A stretch of 59,340 bases of DNA from Caldilineaceae bacterium. Lineage in GTDB: Bacteria; Chloroflexota; Anaerolineae; Caldilineales; Caldilineaceae. A model generated the notes under the pieces. The model did not search any database. It had not been told where the DNA came from and worked only from the letters and a program-made list of their open reading frames with translations. Below, one piece after another: positions 1 through 8,502 of this stretch. Each line of letters begins with the position of its first letter. The stretch's first letter is position 1. Where the stretch lies: assembly GCA_020634815.1 (NCBI GenBank), contig JACKBA010000041.1, forward strand, positions 1-59,340, written 5' to 3'. Position numbers and translations under genes: made by a program.

Positions 1-900
1 TAGCAGATCGCCAGTGTAGCTCTCGGCGTGAGCGTAGCGGCTGGTGGTCTGTAGGCTGGCGTGGCCGAGTTGCTTCTGCAAGTCCGCCACGTTGCCGCCC
101 TTTTGTATGTAGTGGGATGCATGACTGTGGCGCAGCCAGTGTGCGCTAATGTCCTCATCCAAACCGGCGCGCTTTGCCAGCCGCTTCATTGTCTTGTTGG
201 CTGACTGCCGGTCTACTGGCTTACCGCTGGTCGTGATGAAAACGAAGTCATTGCCCTGAGTTGTCGCCGTGCGGAGCGCCAACATTGCGGCGTATGCCTT
301 GGGGCCGATTCCAGCCTTGCGGCTCTTCCGGCCCTTGCCACTCAGGATGTGCAGCACAGCGCCACCAGTGGTGCGCGGCGTGATGTCTTGCCAGCGCAAG
401 GCCAGCACCTCGCTGATGCGTGCGCCCGACCCGTACAAACACCACACAAGCGCCGTTTCGCGGGGCGTCTTGCACGCCTTCAATAGCAACTCGATGCCAC
501 CCATAGAAACTATACGCCGGTGGCTCGTGTCCGGTGCCTGGGGTGCCTCGATGAGTAGCGCCGGGTTCGCCCGCGTGTAGCCGACTTTCAGAGCGAAGGC
601 GAACAGGCTCTTGATTGCGCCGATACGGGCGCGGACGGTTGCCGGTGCACCCGGCATGGCCTCGACCCATGCAATAAGGTCGTCCACTTTGACCCACTGC
701 AAGCCCTTGCCTATGTACTCGCGGAACTGGCACCATGCCCGCATGTAGGCATCACGAGTTGCGGGCGAGTTGGCGCGCTTGCCGGTTGCAAGCCACAGCG
801 CCACAAGTTGCTCGTCGTTGGCGCTCGTGCTGATGCCGGTGTAGTCGCCCTTGTTTACCGTCATCGTGCCAGGCTGCATGGTCGTTAACTGGGTTGTCAT
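1..900 (-). CDS. Tyrosine recombinase/phage-type integrase (C-terminus cut by window edge)
   Basis: The frame is open from an ATG at 900 down to base 1, giving 300 residues with no stop, so only the extreme C-terminus is missing. The N-terminal part (about 20-120) is a SAM-like core-binding domain. The catalytic set is complete: R161 in GSGARISEVLALRW, K189 in LSGKGRKSRK, H254 and R257 in HWLRHSH, H280 in LGHASLQTT and the nucleophile Y289 in SRYAHAES. Family knowledge says this cuts and religates DNA through a 3'-phosphotyrosine to integrate or excise an element. It lacks the extra motif of integron integrases as far as I can judge. It is divergent from an excisionase-type gene and shares a palindrome with it. 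A GGAGG lies about 13 nt before the ATG. It is the probable integrase of the island ending near the tRNA-Cys at 9243. Confidence 0.93.
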   Translation of the reverse strand, partial: MTTQLTTMQPGTMTVNKGDYTGISTSANDEQLVALWLATGKRANSPATRDAYMRAWCQFREYIGKGLQWVKVDDLIAWVEAMPGAPATVRARIGAIKSLFAFALKVGYTRANPALLIEAPQAPDTSHRRIVSMGGIELLLKACKTPRETALVWCLYGSGARISEVLALRWQDITPRTTGGAVLHILSGKGRKSRKAGIGPKAYAAMLALRTATTQGNDFVFITTSGKPVDRQSANKTMKRLAKRAGLDEDISAHWLRHSHASHYIQKGGNVADLQKQLGHASLQTTSRYAHAESYTGDLL

Positions 901-935
901 GGCTGTGGGTTGCCTCCGTTGCGGTCAAAACTAAA

Positions 936-961
936 TACTACATAACTGGACTTATGTAGTA
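936..961. promoter_or_regulatory. Perfect palindrome between integrase and excisionase genes (candidate operator)
   Basis: TACTACATAA at 936-945 and its exact reverse complement TTATGTAGTA at 952-961 are separated by CTGGAC. The 26-bp element lies in the 166-bp divergent spacer between integrase (start 900) and HTH gene (start 1067). Its AT-rich symmetrical form fits a dimeric repressor or excisionase binding site controlling both genes; that role is inference. Confidence 0.6.
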
Positions 962-1003
962 CCCATTCTAACCCATGAATGATCGTTCTGTCAACCCAAG
1001 TCT

Positions 1004-1032
1004 TTGCATGACACAGCGCGGCATGGTACGAT
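1004..1032 (+). promoter_or_regulatory. Possible sigma70-type promoter of the excisionase-type gene
   Basis: TTGCAT at 1004-1009 and TACGAT at 1027-1032 are spaced by exactly 17 bp, 35 bp before the ATG at 1067. Both hexamers are moderate matches to consensus. Confidence 0.45.
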
Positions 1033-1066
1033 GTTCTCGAACATAATGACAATGAGGAGGTCAACC

Positions 1067-1696
1067 ATGTTGAGCACGAAAGCTGTGGCCGAACGGTTGG
1101 GGGTGTCCCAACGAACGGTCGCTCGGATGTTAGAACGGGGCGAATTGCCCTCGGTGAAGGTTGGACGGTCGGTGCGGATTCGGCCGGAAGCATTGCAGGC
1201 ATATCTGGCACGGCAAACGGTGAACACCGGCCAGGTCGGGGAGATTGACGCGAACACGTGGATCACCGAATGGAATGACGGTGCAGTGGGCAATGCAGAA
1301 CGAGCGAAGGGTGAAGCTGCGGCAACGGTAGCGGAACTCGGCCAGGAACTTCGTCGCCTGCGCGGTCTACGGGACAGTTGGCGCTATGATCACGACACAC
1401 GGATGGCGTTCGCTGCGGAGTTCGACAACGATGAGGCTGCGCTGGATGCTGTGATAGCAAAGGTCGAGGATGCACAGTCGGCGGCAGAACTTGCCCGCCT
1501 GGACGCTGATCGGAAGTACGCCGAGGAACGACTGGCAGCATTGCAGGCACTCAAGGTCGAGATCGAACCCCGGCACCGTGCTGCCAAGCAGGAATATGAT
1601 GCCGTTCGCCCTGCCTGGGGATATGTCACATCGGGCATCGAGTCGGCAAAGCGTGAACTGGCGCGCAACCGGCAAAAGATGAAGGCTGTGGTATAA
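1067..1696 (+). CDS. Excisionase-type HTH protein with coiled-coil C-terminus
   Basis: 209 residues from the ATG at 1067, chosen because GAGGAGG at 1054-1060 is ideally spaced; an upstream in-frame TTG at 1004 overlaps the likely promoter. The first ~50 residues are a MerR/excisionase winged-helix domain (STKAVAERLGVSQRTVARML, then PSVKVGRSVRIRPEALQAYL), typical of DNA-bending recombination directionality factors and small regulators. The remaining ~150 residues are charged, Ala/Glu/Arg/Leu rich, and look like long coiled-coil helices, which ordinary excisionases (60-100 aa) lack. It sits divergent from the integrase with a palindrome between them and ends in a strong terminator at 1742. It may be a recombination directionality factor, a repressor, or both. 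Confidence 0.8.
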   Translation: MLSTKAVAERLGVSQRTVARMLERGELPSVKVGRSVRIRPEALQAYLARQTVNTGQVGEIDANTWITEWNDGAVGNAERAKGEAAATVAELGQELRRLRGLRDSWRYDHDTRMAFAAEFDNDEAALDAVIAKVEDAQSAAELARLDADRKYAEERLAALQALKVEIEPRHRAAKQEYDAVRPAWGYVTSGIESAKRELARNRQKMKAVV

Positions 1697-1741
1697 TCAA
1701 GGTGCGATGTATTCCGGCATCTGCATCTCCACTGAGCAAGG

Positions 1742-1768
1742 GGCGACTCCATGAAGGGGTCGCCTTTT
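1742..1768 (+). terminator. Rho-independent terminator of the excisionase-type gene
   Basis: GGCGACTCC (1742-1750), loop ATGAA, GGGGTCGCC (1756-1764), then TTTT; nine pairs with one G-T wobble. It lies 46 bp after the stop at 1696. Confidence 0.8.
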
Positions 1769-1820
1769 GTGTTTCTGGTGGCAATCCGCTATCCAGTTGG
1801 CTGTTTCAAGATTGAGTTGG

Positions 1821-2681
1821 CTATTGATCAAAATCGAAACCTCTTTGCAGCCGTTGTGTTCGTTTCCGATTGGATTCCTTGGCAGTCACCGAACTCGTTG
1901 GGAGATCCAACCCAATTACTCCGTCCATTTTGGCACCGTAGAAGTCGGTATTTGTAATGACAGCCTGACGAAAACTCGCTTTATTGAGGTCAGCACCATA
2001 GAAGTCAACGTCCTCGACTTTCGTGTTGTTGAACACAGTCGAAGTCAAGTTCGCACCGGTCATGTCCGAATTCTTGATGTCAGCACGGTCAAACCGAGCG
2101 CCAGTCAGGTCCGCACCGCAAAACAGAGTTCGGAAAATGAACGCAGAGCTAAGTCTAGCTCGAACGAGATAGGCCCGTGAAAAGTCGGTGCCATGAAGAT
2201 GCGCCAAGGTTAGGTTGCCGCCCGGAATATATGTGTCGCTCAAATCGGATTCGTCCAGATTTGCGCCTGTTAGGTTCACTTCTTCAAGGCTAGCACCTCG
2301 AAGTTTGGCGTGGGTGATTTGAGCGTGCCATAGATTCGCACCGTCAAGATGTGCACTGTCGAGTATCACGGCATACAAGCTTGCTACACTCAGATCAGTT
2401 CCAGACAAGTTGGCTCCGGTCAGGTTGGCACAGGTAAGATTTGCTCCACGAAGATTCGCACCCAACAGGAATGCAGAGCGGAGATTGGCAATCCCCAAAT
2501 CTGCACCGACAAGCCGAGTCCACATCAGCGACGCTCGCTCAAGATTGATCGACGTGAGATCGGCATCCTCATTGAAGACAATCGAATCCAGGTTGACCTT
2601 AACGTCTGGATTGTCAGCACGCCACTGATTCCAGACCTTTACGCCCTGATTGAGCACGCTCAGTTGGAATTCGTCTGCCAT
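1821..2681 (-). CDS. Pentapeptide-repeat protein
   Basis: 286 residues from the ATG at 2681 (MADEFQLSV). GGAGGGG just upstream supports this start over the in-frame ATG seven codons earlier. After a short N-terminal segment (QGVKVWNQWR, common in this family) nearly the whole chain is built of A(D/N)Lxx repeats such as GANLRGANLTCANLTGANL, which fold as a right-handed quadrilateral beta-helix. The last ~25 residues are basic and not repeated. Some family members (Qnr, MfpA) mimic DNA, but most have no known function. It lies 50 bp downstream of the MmeI-like enzyme on the same strand, so cotranscription is likely. GC is clearly lower than in the genes after 9.4 kb. A DNA-mimic role toward the neighbouring nuclease is only a hypothesis. 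Confidence 0.88.
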   Translation of the reverse strand: MADEFQLSVLNQGVKVWNQWRADNPDVKVNLDSIVFNEDADLTSINLERASLMWTRLVGADLGIANLRSAFLLGANLRGANLTCANLTGANLSGTDLSVASLYAVILDSAHLDGANLWHAQITHAKLRGASLEEVNLTGANLDESDLSDTYIPGGNLTLAHLHGTDFSRAYLVRARLSSAFIFRTLFCGADLTGARFDRADIKNSDMTGANLTSTVFNNTKVEDVDFYGADLNKASFRQAVITNTDFYGAKMDGVIGLDLPTSSVTAKESNRKRTQRLQRGFDFDQ

Positions 2682-2731
2682 TGCCCCTCCGAATGCGAAC
2701 ACGGCTATAACAAACGGCTGGTGGTCGTCCT

Positions 2732-5512
2732 CTATTGCCCCTTTGCCCTCTCCAGGTTGAGCGCCAGCAACCGCTCAAGGATTTCATCGTCGGTCAGGTC
2801 ATGCGGCCAACCATAGGCGTCGAACACGGCAGCATCCAACCGCCTGTGCACGGTATCCAGCCAGTCGGGGCGTTCGTTGTACAGGTTGGTCAAGGTGCGT
2901 TTCTTCAACTCCACTTTCGGTAGGTCGGGCGCGTCCAGCCAGGCGTTACGGAGTTCGACCAGTTCCTTGGCTGCTGCGGCGATGGCCTGCACGTGTGGGT
3001 CGTCCTGCGGTTCCTTGCCTGGCGGCCAGGGGAAGGGGAAAGTATCGAATACACGTGATGACGAGTACCGTGGCCGATCTTCGAGAGTAGAACCGATGCT
3101 CAACGCCCAGAGTACGTGTGGATGTGACTGTAACATTCCGAACATATAATCGTCATCACGGGCAACCACATGACACGTGTGATCGGGGATGACATCTACC
3201 GGCATCCACACAAATACGCGGTGTTTTGCAACTTCCGGGGTTACAATATATCGGCTGCGGCCATCGAGTGCGCTCCTGAGCGCCGGTCGGGAGCGACCAT
3301 GCAGCCACCACTTGGTCCGCATCCGTGAATCCCTTACGGCGTCCCTTACTGGTTTGACCACCTGGACAACATAGTTGAACGGTTCAGTATACTCACTGGC
3401 CTCAACCTGGGTCATTTCAACGAAGTCGATAATCCAGCCAGTGTCACAGCGGGCCGTAATGTCTTGCCCGCCGATTCGCCTCCTAACAACATCGGAGTTC
3501 ACCGAACCGTTCCGATTAGGTGGCATTGCTCGCAAAGTCCCCGCAAGCGAATCGCTGATGTCGAACGGGCCACCCTTCATCATCCCCAGGTAGCATAGTC
3601 CGCTGTTCTCTTGCAGTGGCACAATGGTGGTCAGATTCACGTCCGAGCTCAGGTCTGCATTGATTACTGGCACGACCTTTCCATCCAACACCTTCGTCTT
3701 TGTCGAGCCATCGTCGAATGCGACCATGGAGATATTTACCGCAGCCCCGTCAAGTATCCAGTCCCGATCTGAAATTGCCCAGAAGATGTCGCCTGATTCC
3801 TTAATGCGCCTCAGAACAATCTGGTTGAACCCATCACGGATTGAATTTGTTGCAAGTAGTCCGGCCCGCCCAAGTGTGCCCTGTTCTATCATTGACCTGG
3901 CCTTCTCGAACCAGTACGTCACAAGATCACAATGCCCGGAAATCCGTCCACTATAGAGGGTGCGCAGAAATGAGACATAGTCTTGACCGAGTTCTCCGAC
4001 CATCTTCTTGTCACCCAAAAACGGCGGATTCCCAACAATCACTTCCGCTTCCGGCCACTCCGGTTCGACTGGATTTCCGTCATCGTCAAACGCCAGGATA
4101 GCGTCCATTTGCTTGATGTTGTCCAGCGGTTCAAGGACAGGTTCCCGTGGCGTACCGTAGCCGTTGTCATGCAGCCATTGAAGATAGCCGATCCACACCG
4201 TTGCCTGTGCCAGTTCGTGGGCGTACTCGTTGATCTCGATGCCGTAGAGTTGTTCGGGCGACGGTGCTAGTCCAGGCAGGGGCGAGAGCATGGTCAAACC
4301 CATTTCGGCGGCAAAGATTGCAACTTCTTTCCAGAGGTCGAGCAGCAAGCGTAGCGCCACGTAGAGGAAGTTGCCGCTGCCACAAGCCGGGTCGAGTATG
4401 CGGATGGTAGCCAACTTCACGGCAAAGTCGAGAATCAGTTTTTCCAGTGCATCGTTCGCCAGTTTTTGCGTTCGCTTACTGCCCCCAGAATCCCGTTTTT
4501 GTGCTAGTGCCCTAGCCTTCTCTTGCACCTCCGCCCATTCCCGGCGCAGTGGGGCCATGAGCACCGGCTCCACGATAAGAATGATGTCTTCCTTGCTGGT
4601 GTACTGCGCTCCGAGTTTGGCACGGCTGCTAGGGTCAAGGCTGCGTGTAAACAACGTGCCGAAAATGGCCGGCTCAATTGACGACCAGTCGAGCATGGCG
4701 ATGCGGTGCAGAGAGGCAAGGGCGTCACTGTCCAGGTCAAGCACCGGCGCTTCATCGAACAGGCCGCCGTCGAAGTAAAGCAGATCGTGCTCACCGAAGC
4801 TATCGCCGTCAGCCATTGCCTTGAACAAGTCGGCAACCTTCGTCGTGAACTGCTTTGGCTTTTTGCGCCCCTGGTCGATCATCCGTGTAAACAGGTCGTG
4901 CGGTAGTAGGCCGATGTCCTCGGCAAAGAGGCAAAAGAGCACACGGATCAGATAGTGGGCGATTTCGTCCGGCTTGAATCCCCACTTGCGAAGATGTGTT
5001 GCCAGATCGCCAAAGCGGGCTGCTGCTTCCTCCGTGACCTGGGCGGCGGTCTTGTCTGGGCGGAATGCCTCGACGTTGTAGAACAGGTTGCGGATGTGCT
5101 GCACGCCAGCCGGTGTCAGTAGGTCATCGAGCGTGACGGTTGTGACCTGTTTGGTGCTGTTCGTGAAGTTGGTGTGGATGTTGAGTTCTTGCGTGTTCCC
5201 GGTGACGAGTAGGGGCGGGTTCTCCAGGGATTCCCGATACTGCAAGAGTTGCTCATAGGCGGCTGTCAAGCTCTTGCCCGGCCCCTTGTATTCGATGGCG
5301 AAATGCCCCCGAAACCACACGTCTGCCCAGCCGTTGCCGCCACCCAGCTTGGCAGCGCCAGCCTCGAAGGTGAAGAATTTGTTTTCTGGGTCGAGGTCGG
5401 CGGGCTTCTGGTGGCCGACAAGTTCGCACAGGTCGAGAAAATGCTGCTGGTAGACCTGCTTCTCGTTCGACGTGTTGCCACGCCACTTGTTCACGAATTC
5501 ATGCGGGGTCAT
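2732..5512 (-). CDS. MmeI-like type IIL restriction-modification enzyme (fused nuclease-methyltransferase)
   Basis: 926 residues, the usual size of MmeI relatives. In order: an N-terminal PD-(D/E)XK nuclease with D64 and E74-x-K76 (WADVWFRGHFAIEYKG); a helical spacer (about 130-360); an adenine-N6 methyltransferase with SAM motif DPACGSGNF (374-382) and catalytic NPPF (495-498); then a target-recognition domain including RYIVTPEVAKHRVFVW and the SSRVFDTFPFPWPP segment; and a C-terminal helical tail. In this family a single polypeptide recognises, methylates one strand and cuts at a distance. All key residues are present, so it is likely active. No convincing ribosome binding site precedes the ATG at 5512. 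The pentapeptide-repeat gene follows in the same direction. A stand-alone role without a partner restriction gene is typical. Confidence 0.92.
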   Translation of the reverse strand: MTPHEFVNKWRGNTSNEKQVYQQHFLDLCELVGHQKPADLDPENKFFTFEAGAAKLGGGNGWADVWFRGHFAIEYKGPGKSLTAAYEQLLQYRESLENPPLLVTGNTQELNIHTNFTNSTKQVTTVTLDDLLTPAGVQHIRNLFYNVEAFRPDKTAAQVTEEAAARFGDLATHLRKWGFKPDEIAHYLIRVLFCLFAEDIGLLPHDLFTRMIDQGRKKPKQFTTKVADLFKAMADGDSFGEHDLLYFDGGLFDEAPVLDLDSDALASLHRIAMLDWSSIEPAIFGTLFTRSLDPSSRAKLGAQYTSKEDIILIVEPVLMAPLRREWAEVQEKARALAQKRDSGGSKRTQKLANDALEKLILDFAVKLATIRILDPACGSGNFLYVALRLLLDLWKEVAIFAAEMGLTMLSPLPGLAPSPEQLYGIEINEYAHELAQATVWIGYLQWLHDNGYGTPREPVLEPLDNIKQMDAILAFDDDGNPVEPEWPEAEVIVGNPPFLGDKKMVGELGQDYVSFLRTLYSGRISGHCDLVTYWFEKARSMIEQGTLGRAGLLATNSIRDGFNQIVLRRIKESGDIFWAISDRDWILDGAAVNISMVAFDDGSTKTKVLDGKVVPVINADLSSDVNLTTIVPLQENSGLCYLGMMKGGPFDISDSLAGTLRAMPPNRNGSVNSDVVRRRIGGQDITARCDTGWIIDFVEMTQVEASEYTEPFNYVVQVVKPVRDAVRDSRMRTKWWLHGRSRPALRSALDGRSRYIVTPEVAKHRVFVWMPVDVIPDHTCHVVARDDDYMFGMLQSHPHVLWALSIGSTLEDRPRYSSSRVFDTFPFPWPPGKEPQDDPHVQAIAAAAKELVELRNAWLDAPDLPKVELKKRTLTNLYNERPDWLDTVHRRLDAAVFDAYGWPHDLTDDEILERLLALNLERAKGQ

Positions 5513-5589
5513 GCCCTGGATTCCATTCTTATTCTGCTTGGGGTTGGAGTACGTTTGCTTTCGTCATTGTAGGCAGGCGGCACACAACG

Positions 5590-5704
5590 CGCAAGATCGC
5601 CCATAGCGGCGTTCTCCAGGCCGTTAGCAATGAAATAGACTAGACCACCAGAGCGCCCCTAAAGCCGCGCAGATCGCGCGTATGGGCGATTACGGGCATC
5701 CTGG
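5590..5704. repeat. Cassette-boundary palindromic repeat, copy A
   Basis: First of three related ~110-bp imperfect palindromes (others at 6138 and 8502). Left arm contains ATCGCCCATAGCG, the middle GCCGTTAGC, the right arm GCAGATCGCGCGTATGGGCG followed by ATTACGGGCATCC. The right-arm 25-30 bp is nearly identical to copy B. It lies in the divergent spacer between the MmeI-like gene (start 5512) and the ORF at 5767. Confidence 0.75.
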
Positions 5705-5766
5705 CTTTTCGGTGTAAATTGTCCGTATCATCCTCAATCCACCCGACAACCAGAAAGAACGACACA

Positions 5767-6144
5767 ATGTTGTGGACGGACGAAACGACCTGGGACGAAC
5801 CGACGATTGACAACGTAACTGACGCCCGTATTGCCGAGATCATGCGTGTTGCCGTCATGCTCGATGCTGGCGACTTGACGCTGGAAGCCCTCGACCTGCA
5901 CATCACACGGCGATTGAACGAACTCTATCCGCCCGAATACGTGGTCTACCGTGGCAGGTGGGAGGAACGCTGGCACCCACTTCTGCAAGTGCAAAAGGTG
6001 CCGATCATGATGGGCTACCTGGACTGGATGCCGTTGTGGAAGGAACTTCAATCGGGAAAAGTGTCGCCGGAGCGCGTGGCCGAACTGCGAGAGTTGTTGC
6101 TTCTGGACGGTTGGGCAAGTGATGGGGACGAGATAGGCCCGTAA
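5767..6144 (+). CDS. Hypothetical protein, 125 aa
   Basis: I do not recognise the family. The ATG at 5767 (MLWTDETTWDEPTIDN) follows a weak purine stretch AGAAAG. The chain is acidic, soluble, mostly helical, without signal peptide or membrane segment, and carries conserved-looking aromatic motifs (YPPEYVVYRGRWEERWHPL; LDWMPLWKELQSG). The stop TAA at 6142 lies inside the first bases of palindromic repeat copy B, and copy A lies directly upstream, so this gene is enclosed by two repeat copies like a mobile cassette. Neighbours are restriction-modification and NACHT genes, so a defence-related or orphan cargo role is possible but unproven. Confidence 0.7.
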   Translation: MLWTDETTWDEPTIDNVTDARIAEIMRVAVMLDAGDLTLEALDLHITRRLNELYPPEYVVYRGRWEERWHPLLQVQKVPIMMGYLDWMPLWKELQSGKVSPERVAELRELLLLDGWASDGDEIGP

Positions 6145-6245
6145 ACCGCGCTGATCGCGCGTAGCGCGACGTTAGCAAGGCCAGACTACCGGAGCGGCAA
6201 TAAAACCCCGCAAATCGCGCGTATGGGCGATTATGGGCATCCCCA
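6138..6245. repeat. Cassette-boundary palindromic repeat, copy B
   Basis: Second copy of the family. It begins with GCCCGTAA that contains the stop codon of the preceding ORF, continues with GCGCGACGTTAGC and TAAAACCCCGCAAATC, and ends with GCGCGTATGGGCGATTATGG and GCATCC. The outer ends GCCCGTAA and the GATTA(C/T)GGGC of copies A/B are complementary. Confidence 0.78.
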
Positions 6246-6266
6246 GAGGTGAGTGACAATCGACCC

Positions 6267-6295
6267 TTGCCCCCTGCCACGTTCGCGCCTACAAT
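6267..6295 (+). promoter_or_regulatory. Promoter of the NACHT gene
   Basis: TTGCCC (6267-6272), 17-bp spacer, TACAAT (6290-6295), 35 bp before the ATG at 6331. It lies between repeat copy B and the ORF, so the gene carries its own promoter. There is no clear ribosome binding site. Confidence 0.55.
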
Positions 6296-6330
6296 AACGT
6301 AAATCAATCAAGCCAACACAGCGCCCCCTT

Positions 6331-8502
6331 ATGCGCCGCAATCTTCGGCTCTTAGCGTTAATCCTGACACTTCTCGGTGTCTTCATCTTCGGTTTGTGGC
6401 TCTACTCAAACTGGCAGCCGGTTTGGGATTGTGTTGTTGCCGCGCCCGCTGGCTGGTACGGTTGTCTCACCGCCAACAGCGCAATATGGGAACCGTTGAC
6501 CGGCCTGATTCTCGCCCTTGCTGGCCTAGCCGCGCTCCTGGCAGATATATTTCTCCCTGGCGGCGACAAGTCCAACAAATACCAACCGACGACAACCGAA
6601 GCCGAACGCAATCGGAAGGAACTGATTCGACGCGTCAGGGAAATCTGGATTGACGGCTATCTGCATCAGTCGCTTTATCAGGCGGTTCTATGGCAACTCG
6701 GCATGGAGTGGAATGCCGCCGACCCGCTGCCCGCGCCCTACGGCATGAAGGCGAAGAAGCAGAACCAGGCGCCACCACTCGACCTGGCCGCTGGCCAGCA
6801 GATGGCGACGTTCTATGAGCAAGTGAATCATCAACTACTGATTCTCGGTGCGCCGGGCGCTGGCAAGACGACCGTCATGCTCGACTTGGCGAAGTCGTAC
6901 CTTGACCGTGCAGACAATGACGCCAGTGTCCCTGTGCCGGTTATCTTGACGCTGTCGTCGTGGCCTGGAAAGGAAGCGCCGTTCGATGCCTGGCTGGTCA
7001 GCGAAATGCGTGAACGGTACGGCGGCGACATTACCGACAAGGTGGCGCGCTACTGGCTGGAACACAACGAAGTTGCGCTCTTTCTCGATGGGCTGGACGA
7101 ATTGCCGGAAGACCGACGCGGTGATGCTGTAGTGGCGGTTGAGGCATATCGCAATTCGGCGTTAGGACGATGGTTCGTCGTTTGCTCACGTTCTGCGGAG
7201 TATGGGGCGCTGGCAAACGGGTTCACGGAACTCGATAGCGTTGAGATTGAACCCGTCACGCCCGCACAGATTGGAGGGTACCTAGCCGAACTGGATGGCG
7301 AACAACCGCGTCAGCTTGCGGCGGCGGTTGTGGGCGAAAAAACCCTTCAAGAAGTGGCCGATACACCGTTGATGCTAAATGTTATGCTACTTGCCGCTGA
7401 TGCGATTGACTGGAGTACGTTGCCGACAGATGAAGGTACTGACGCGGTGCGTGACGTCATCTACAACGCATACATCGAGGAAATGCTTGTCCGGCCACGC
7501 AAGGGCGCGCAATATGCGGCGGCGGAAACGATGAAGTGGCTGCAATGGCTGGCGCAGAAGATGGTGGAGCATGACCAAACGGTGTTTCTGCTGGAGCGAA
7601 TGAATCGGTCGTGGTTCAATCAGATATGGCAAAGGTATATCTGGATTCCGACCATCGGGTTGATTGTCGGGCCGATTGTCGGGCTGAGGTACGGGCTGAT
7701 TGTCGGGCCGATTGTCGGGCTGATTTTCGTGCCGATGTACGGGCTGAGGAACGGGCTGAGGAACGGGCTAATTGTCGGGCTAATTGTCGGGTTGATTGTC
7801 GGGCTGATGCACGGGCTGACGCGCGGGCTTAATGATATTAGCGTCAGAGAGAAGCTGAGTATCATTAAGCCGAATCGCGATAGGTTGATTGTCGGGCTGG
7901 GTTTCGGGCTGATTGTCGGGCTGGGTTTCGGGCTGATTGGCGGGCTGAGTTTCGGGCTGATGTACGGGCTGCTTAATGGGCTGCGTTCCGGGTTACTGGA
8001 TACTTCAAGCCTCCTTGAACAATCCTTTCATGGCTCGAAACCAAACCACGGCGTCCGCCAGTCTTTGAGAAACGGGTTGATTGCCGGGCTAATTGGCGGG
8101 CTGCTTTTCGGGCTGCTTTTCGGGCTGCTTTTCGGGCTGAATTTTGGGCTGCTTGGCGGGCTGATTAACGAACTATATTTTGGGCTGATTAGCGGGCTGA
8201 AGTTCAGGCTGCTTTTCGGGCTGCTTGGCGGGCTGAGCTTCGGGCTGCTTTTCGGGACGAGTTTCGGCCTTGATACCGCCATCAAACATTACACCCTGCG
8301 TCTCGCCCTCTGGCTCGACGGCTCTATGCCACTCAACTACGTCCGCTTCCTCGACGCCTGCGCTGACCGCATTCTGCTCCGCAAAGTCGGCGGCGGATAT
8401 ATGTTCCCGCACATTACCTTCCGCGACTACTTCGCTGCCTTGACGCCGGACGACATTGACGCTCTGGTGCAACGAATCGAGGCACGCAAGGCAGGGCAAT
8501 AG
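6331..8502 (+). CDS. NACHT NTPase with Gly-Leu tetrapeptide membrane-repeat domain
   Basis: 723 residues. Two N-terminal hydrophobic segments (6-24 and 55-75), a linker, then a NACHT STAND NTPase: Walker A GAPGAGKT (173-180), Walker B VALFLDGLDE (248-257) with the acidic cluster typical of NACHT, a sensor-like SRSAEY, and a winged-helix/TPLML segment to about 430. Residues ~443-646 consist of xxGL tetrapeptides (GLIV, GLRY, GLLF, GLNF, GLGF) in three blocks broken by short charged loops, followed by a ~75-residue C-terminal domain. NACHT proteins in bacteria are often antiphage receptors that oligomerise on sensing an invader. Here the Gly/Leu repeat looks like a membrane-inserting effector; a pore role is inference. 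It has its own promoter, is bounded by repeat copies B and C, and lies in a defence island. Confidence 0.88.
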   Translation: MRRNLRLLALILTLLGVFIFGLWLYSNWQPVWDCVVAAPAGWYGCLTANSAIWEPLTGLILALAGLAALLADIFLPGGDKSNKYQPTTTEAERNRKELIRRVREIWIDGYLHQSLYQAVLWQLGMEWNAADPLPAPYGMKAKKQNQAPPLDLAAGQQMATFYEQVNHQLLILGAPGAGKTTVMLDLAKSYLDRADNDASVPVPVILTLSSWPGKEAPFDAWLVSEMRERYGGDITDKVARYWLEHNEVALFLDGLDELPEDRRGDAVVAVEAYRNSALGRWFVVCSRSAEYGALANGFTELDSVEIEPVTPAQIGGYLAELDGEQPRQLAAAVVGEKTLQEVADTPLMLNVMLLAADAIDWSTLPTDEGTDAVRDVIYNAYIEEMLVRPRKGAQYAAAETMKWLQWLAQKMVEHDQTVFLLERMNRSWFNQIWQRYIWIPTIGLIVGPIVGLRYGLIVGPIVGLIFVPMYGLRNGLRNGLIVGLIVGLIVGLMHGLTRGLNDISVREKLSIIKPNRDRLIVGLGFGLIVGLGFGLIGGLSFGLMYGLLNGLRSGLLDTSSLLEQSFHGSKPNHGVRQSLRNGLIAGLIGGLLFGLLFGLLFGLNFGLLGGLINELYFGLISGLKFRLLFGLLGGLSFGLLFGTSFGLDTAIKHYTLRLALWLDGSMPLNYVRFLDACADRILLRKVGGGYMFPHITFRDYFAALTPDDIDALVQRIEARKAGQ
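7654..8268 (+). repeat. 12-bp coding tandem repeat encoding xxGL tetrapeptides
   Basis: The unit GGGCTGATTGTC and variants (GGGCTGCTTTTC, GGGCTGATTGGC) recur in frame in three blocks: about 7654-7830, 7888-7995 and 8074-8268. The GGGCTG half is almost invariant and the other half varies between ATTGTC, CTTTTC, AGGTAC and AGGAAC, so length change by slippage would keep the frame. Confidence 0.85.

Noticed and set aside
7654..8268. Minisatellite without coding role
   Set aside because: The repeat stays in frame within a 723-aa protein and keeps the xxGL pattern across substitutions.
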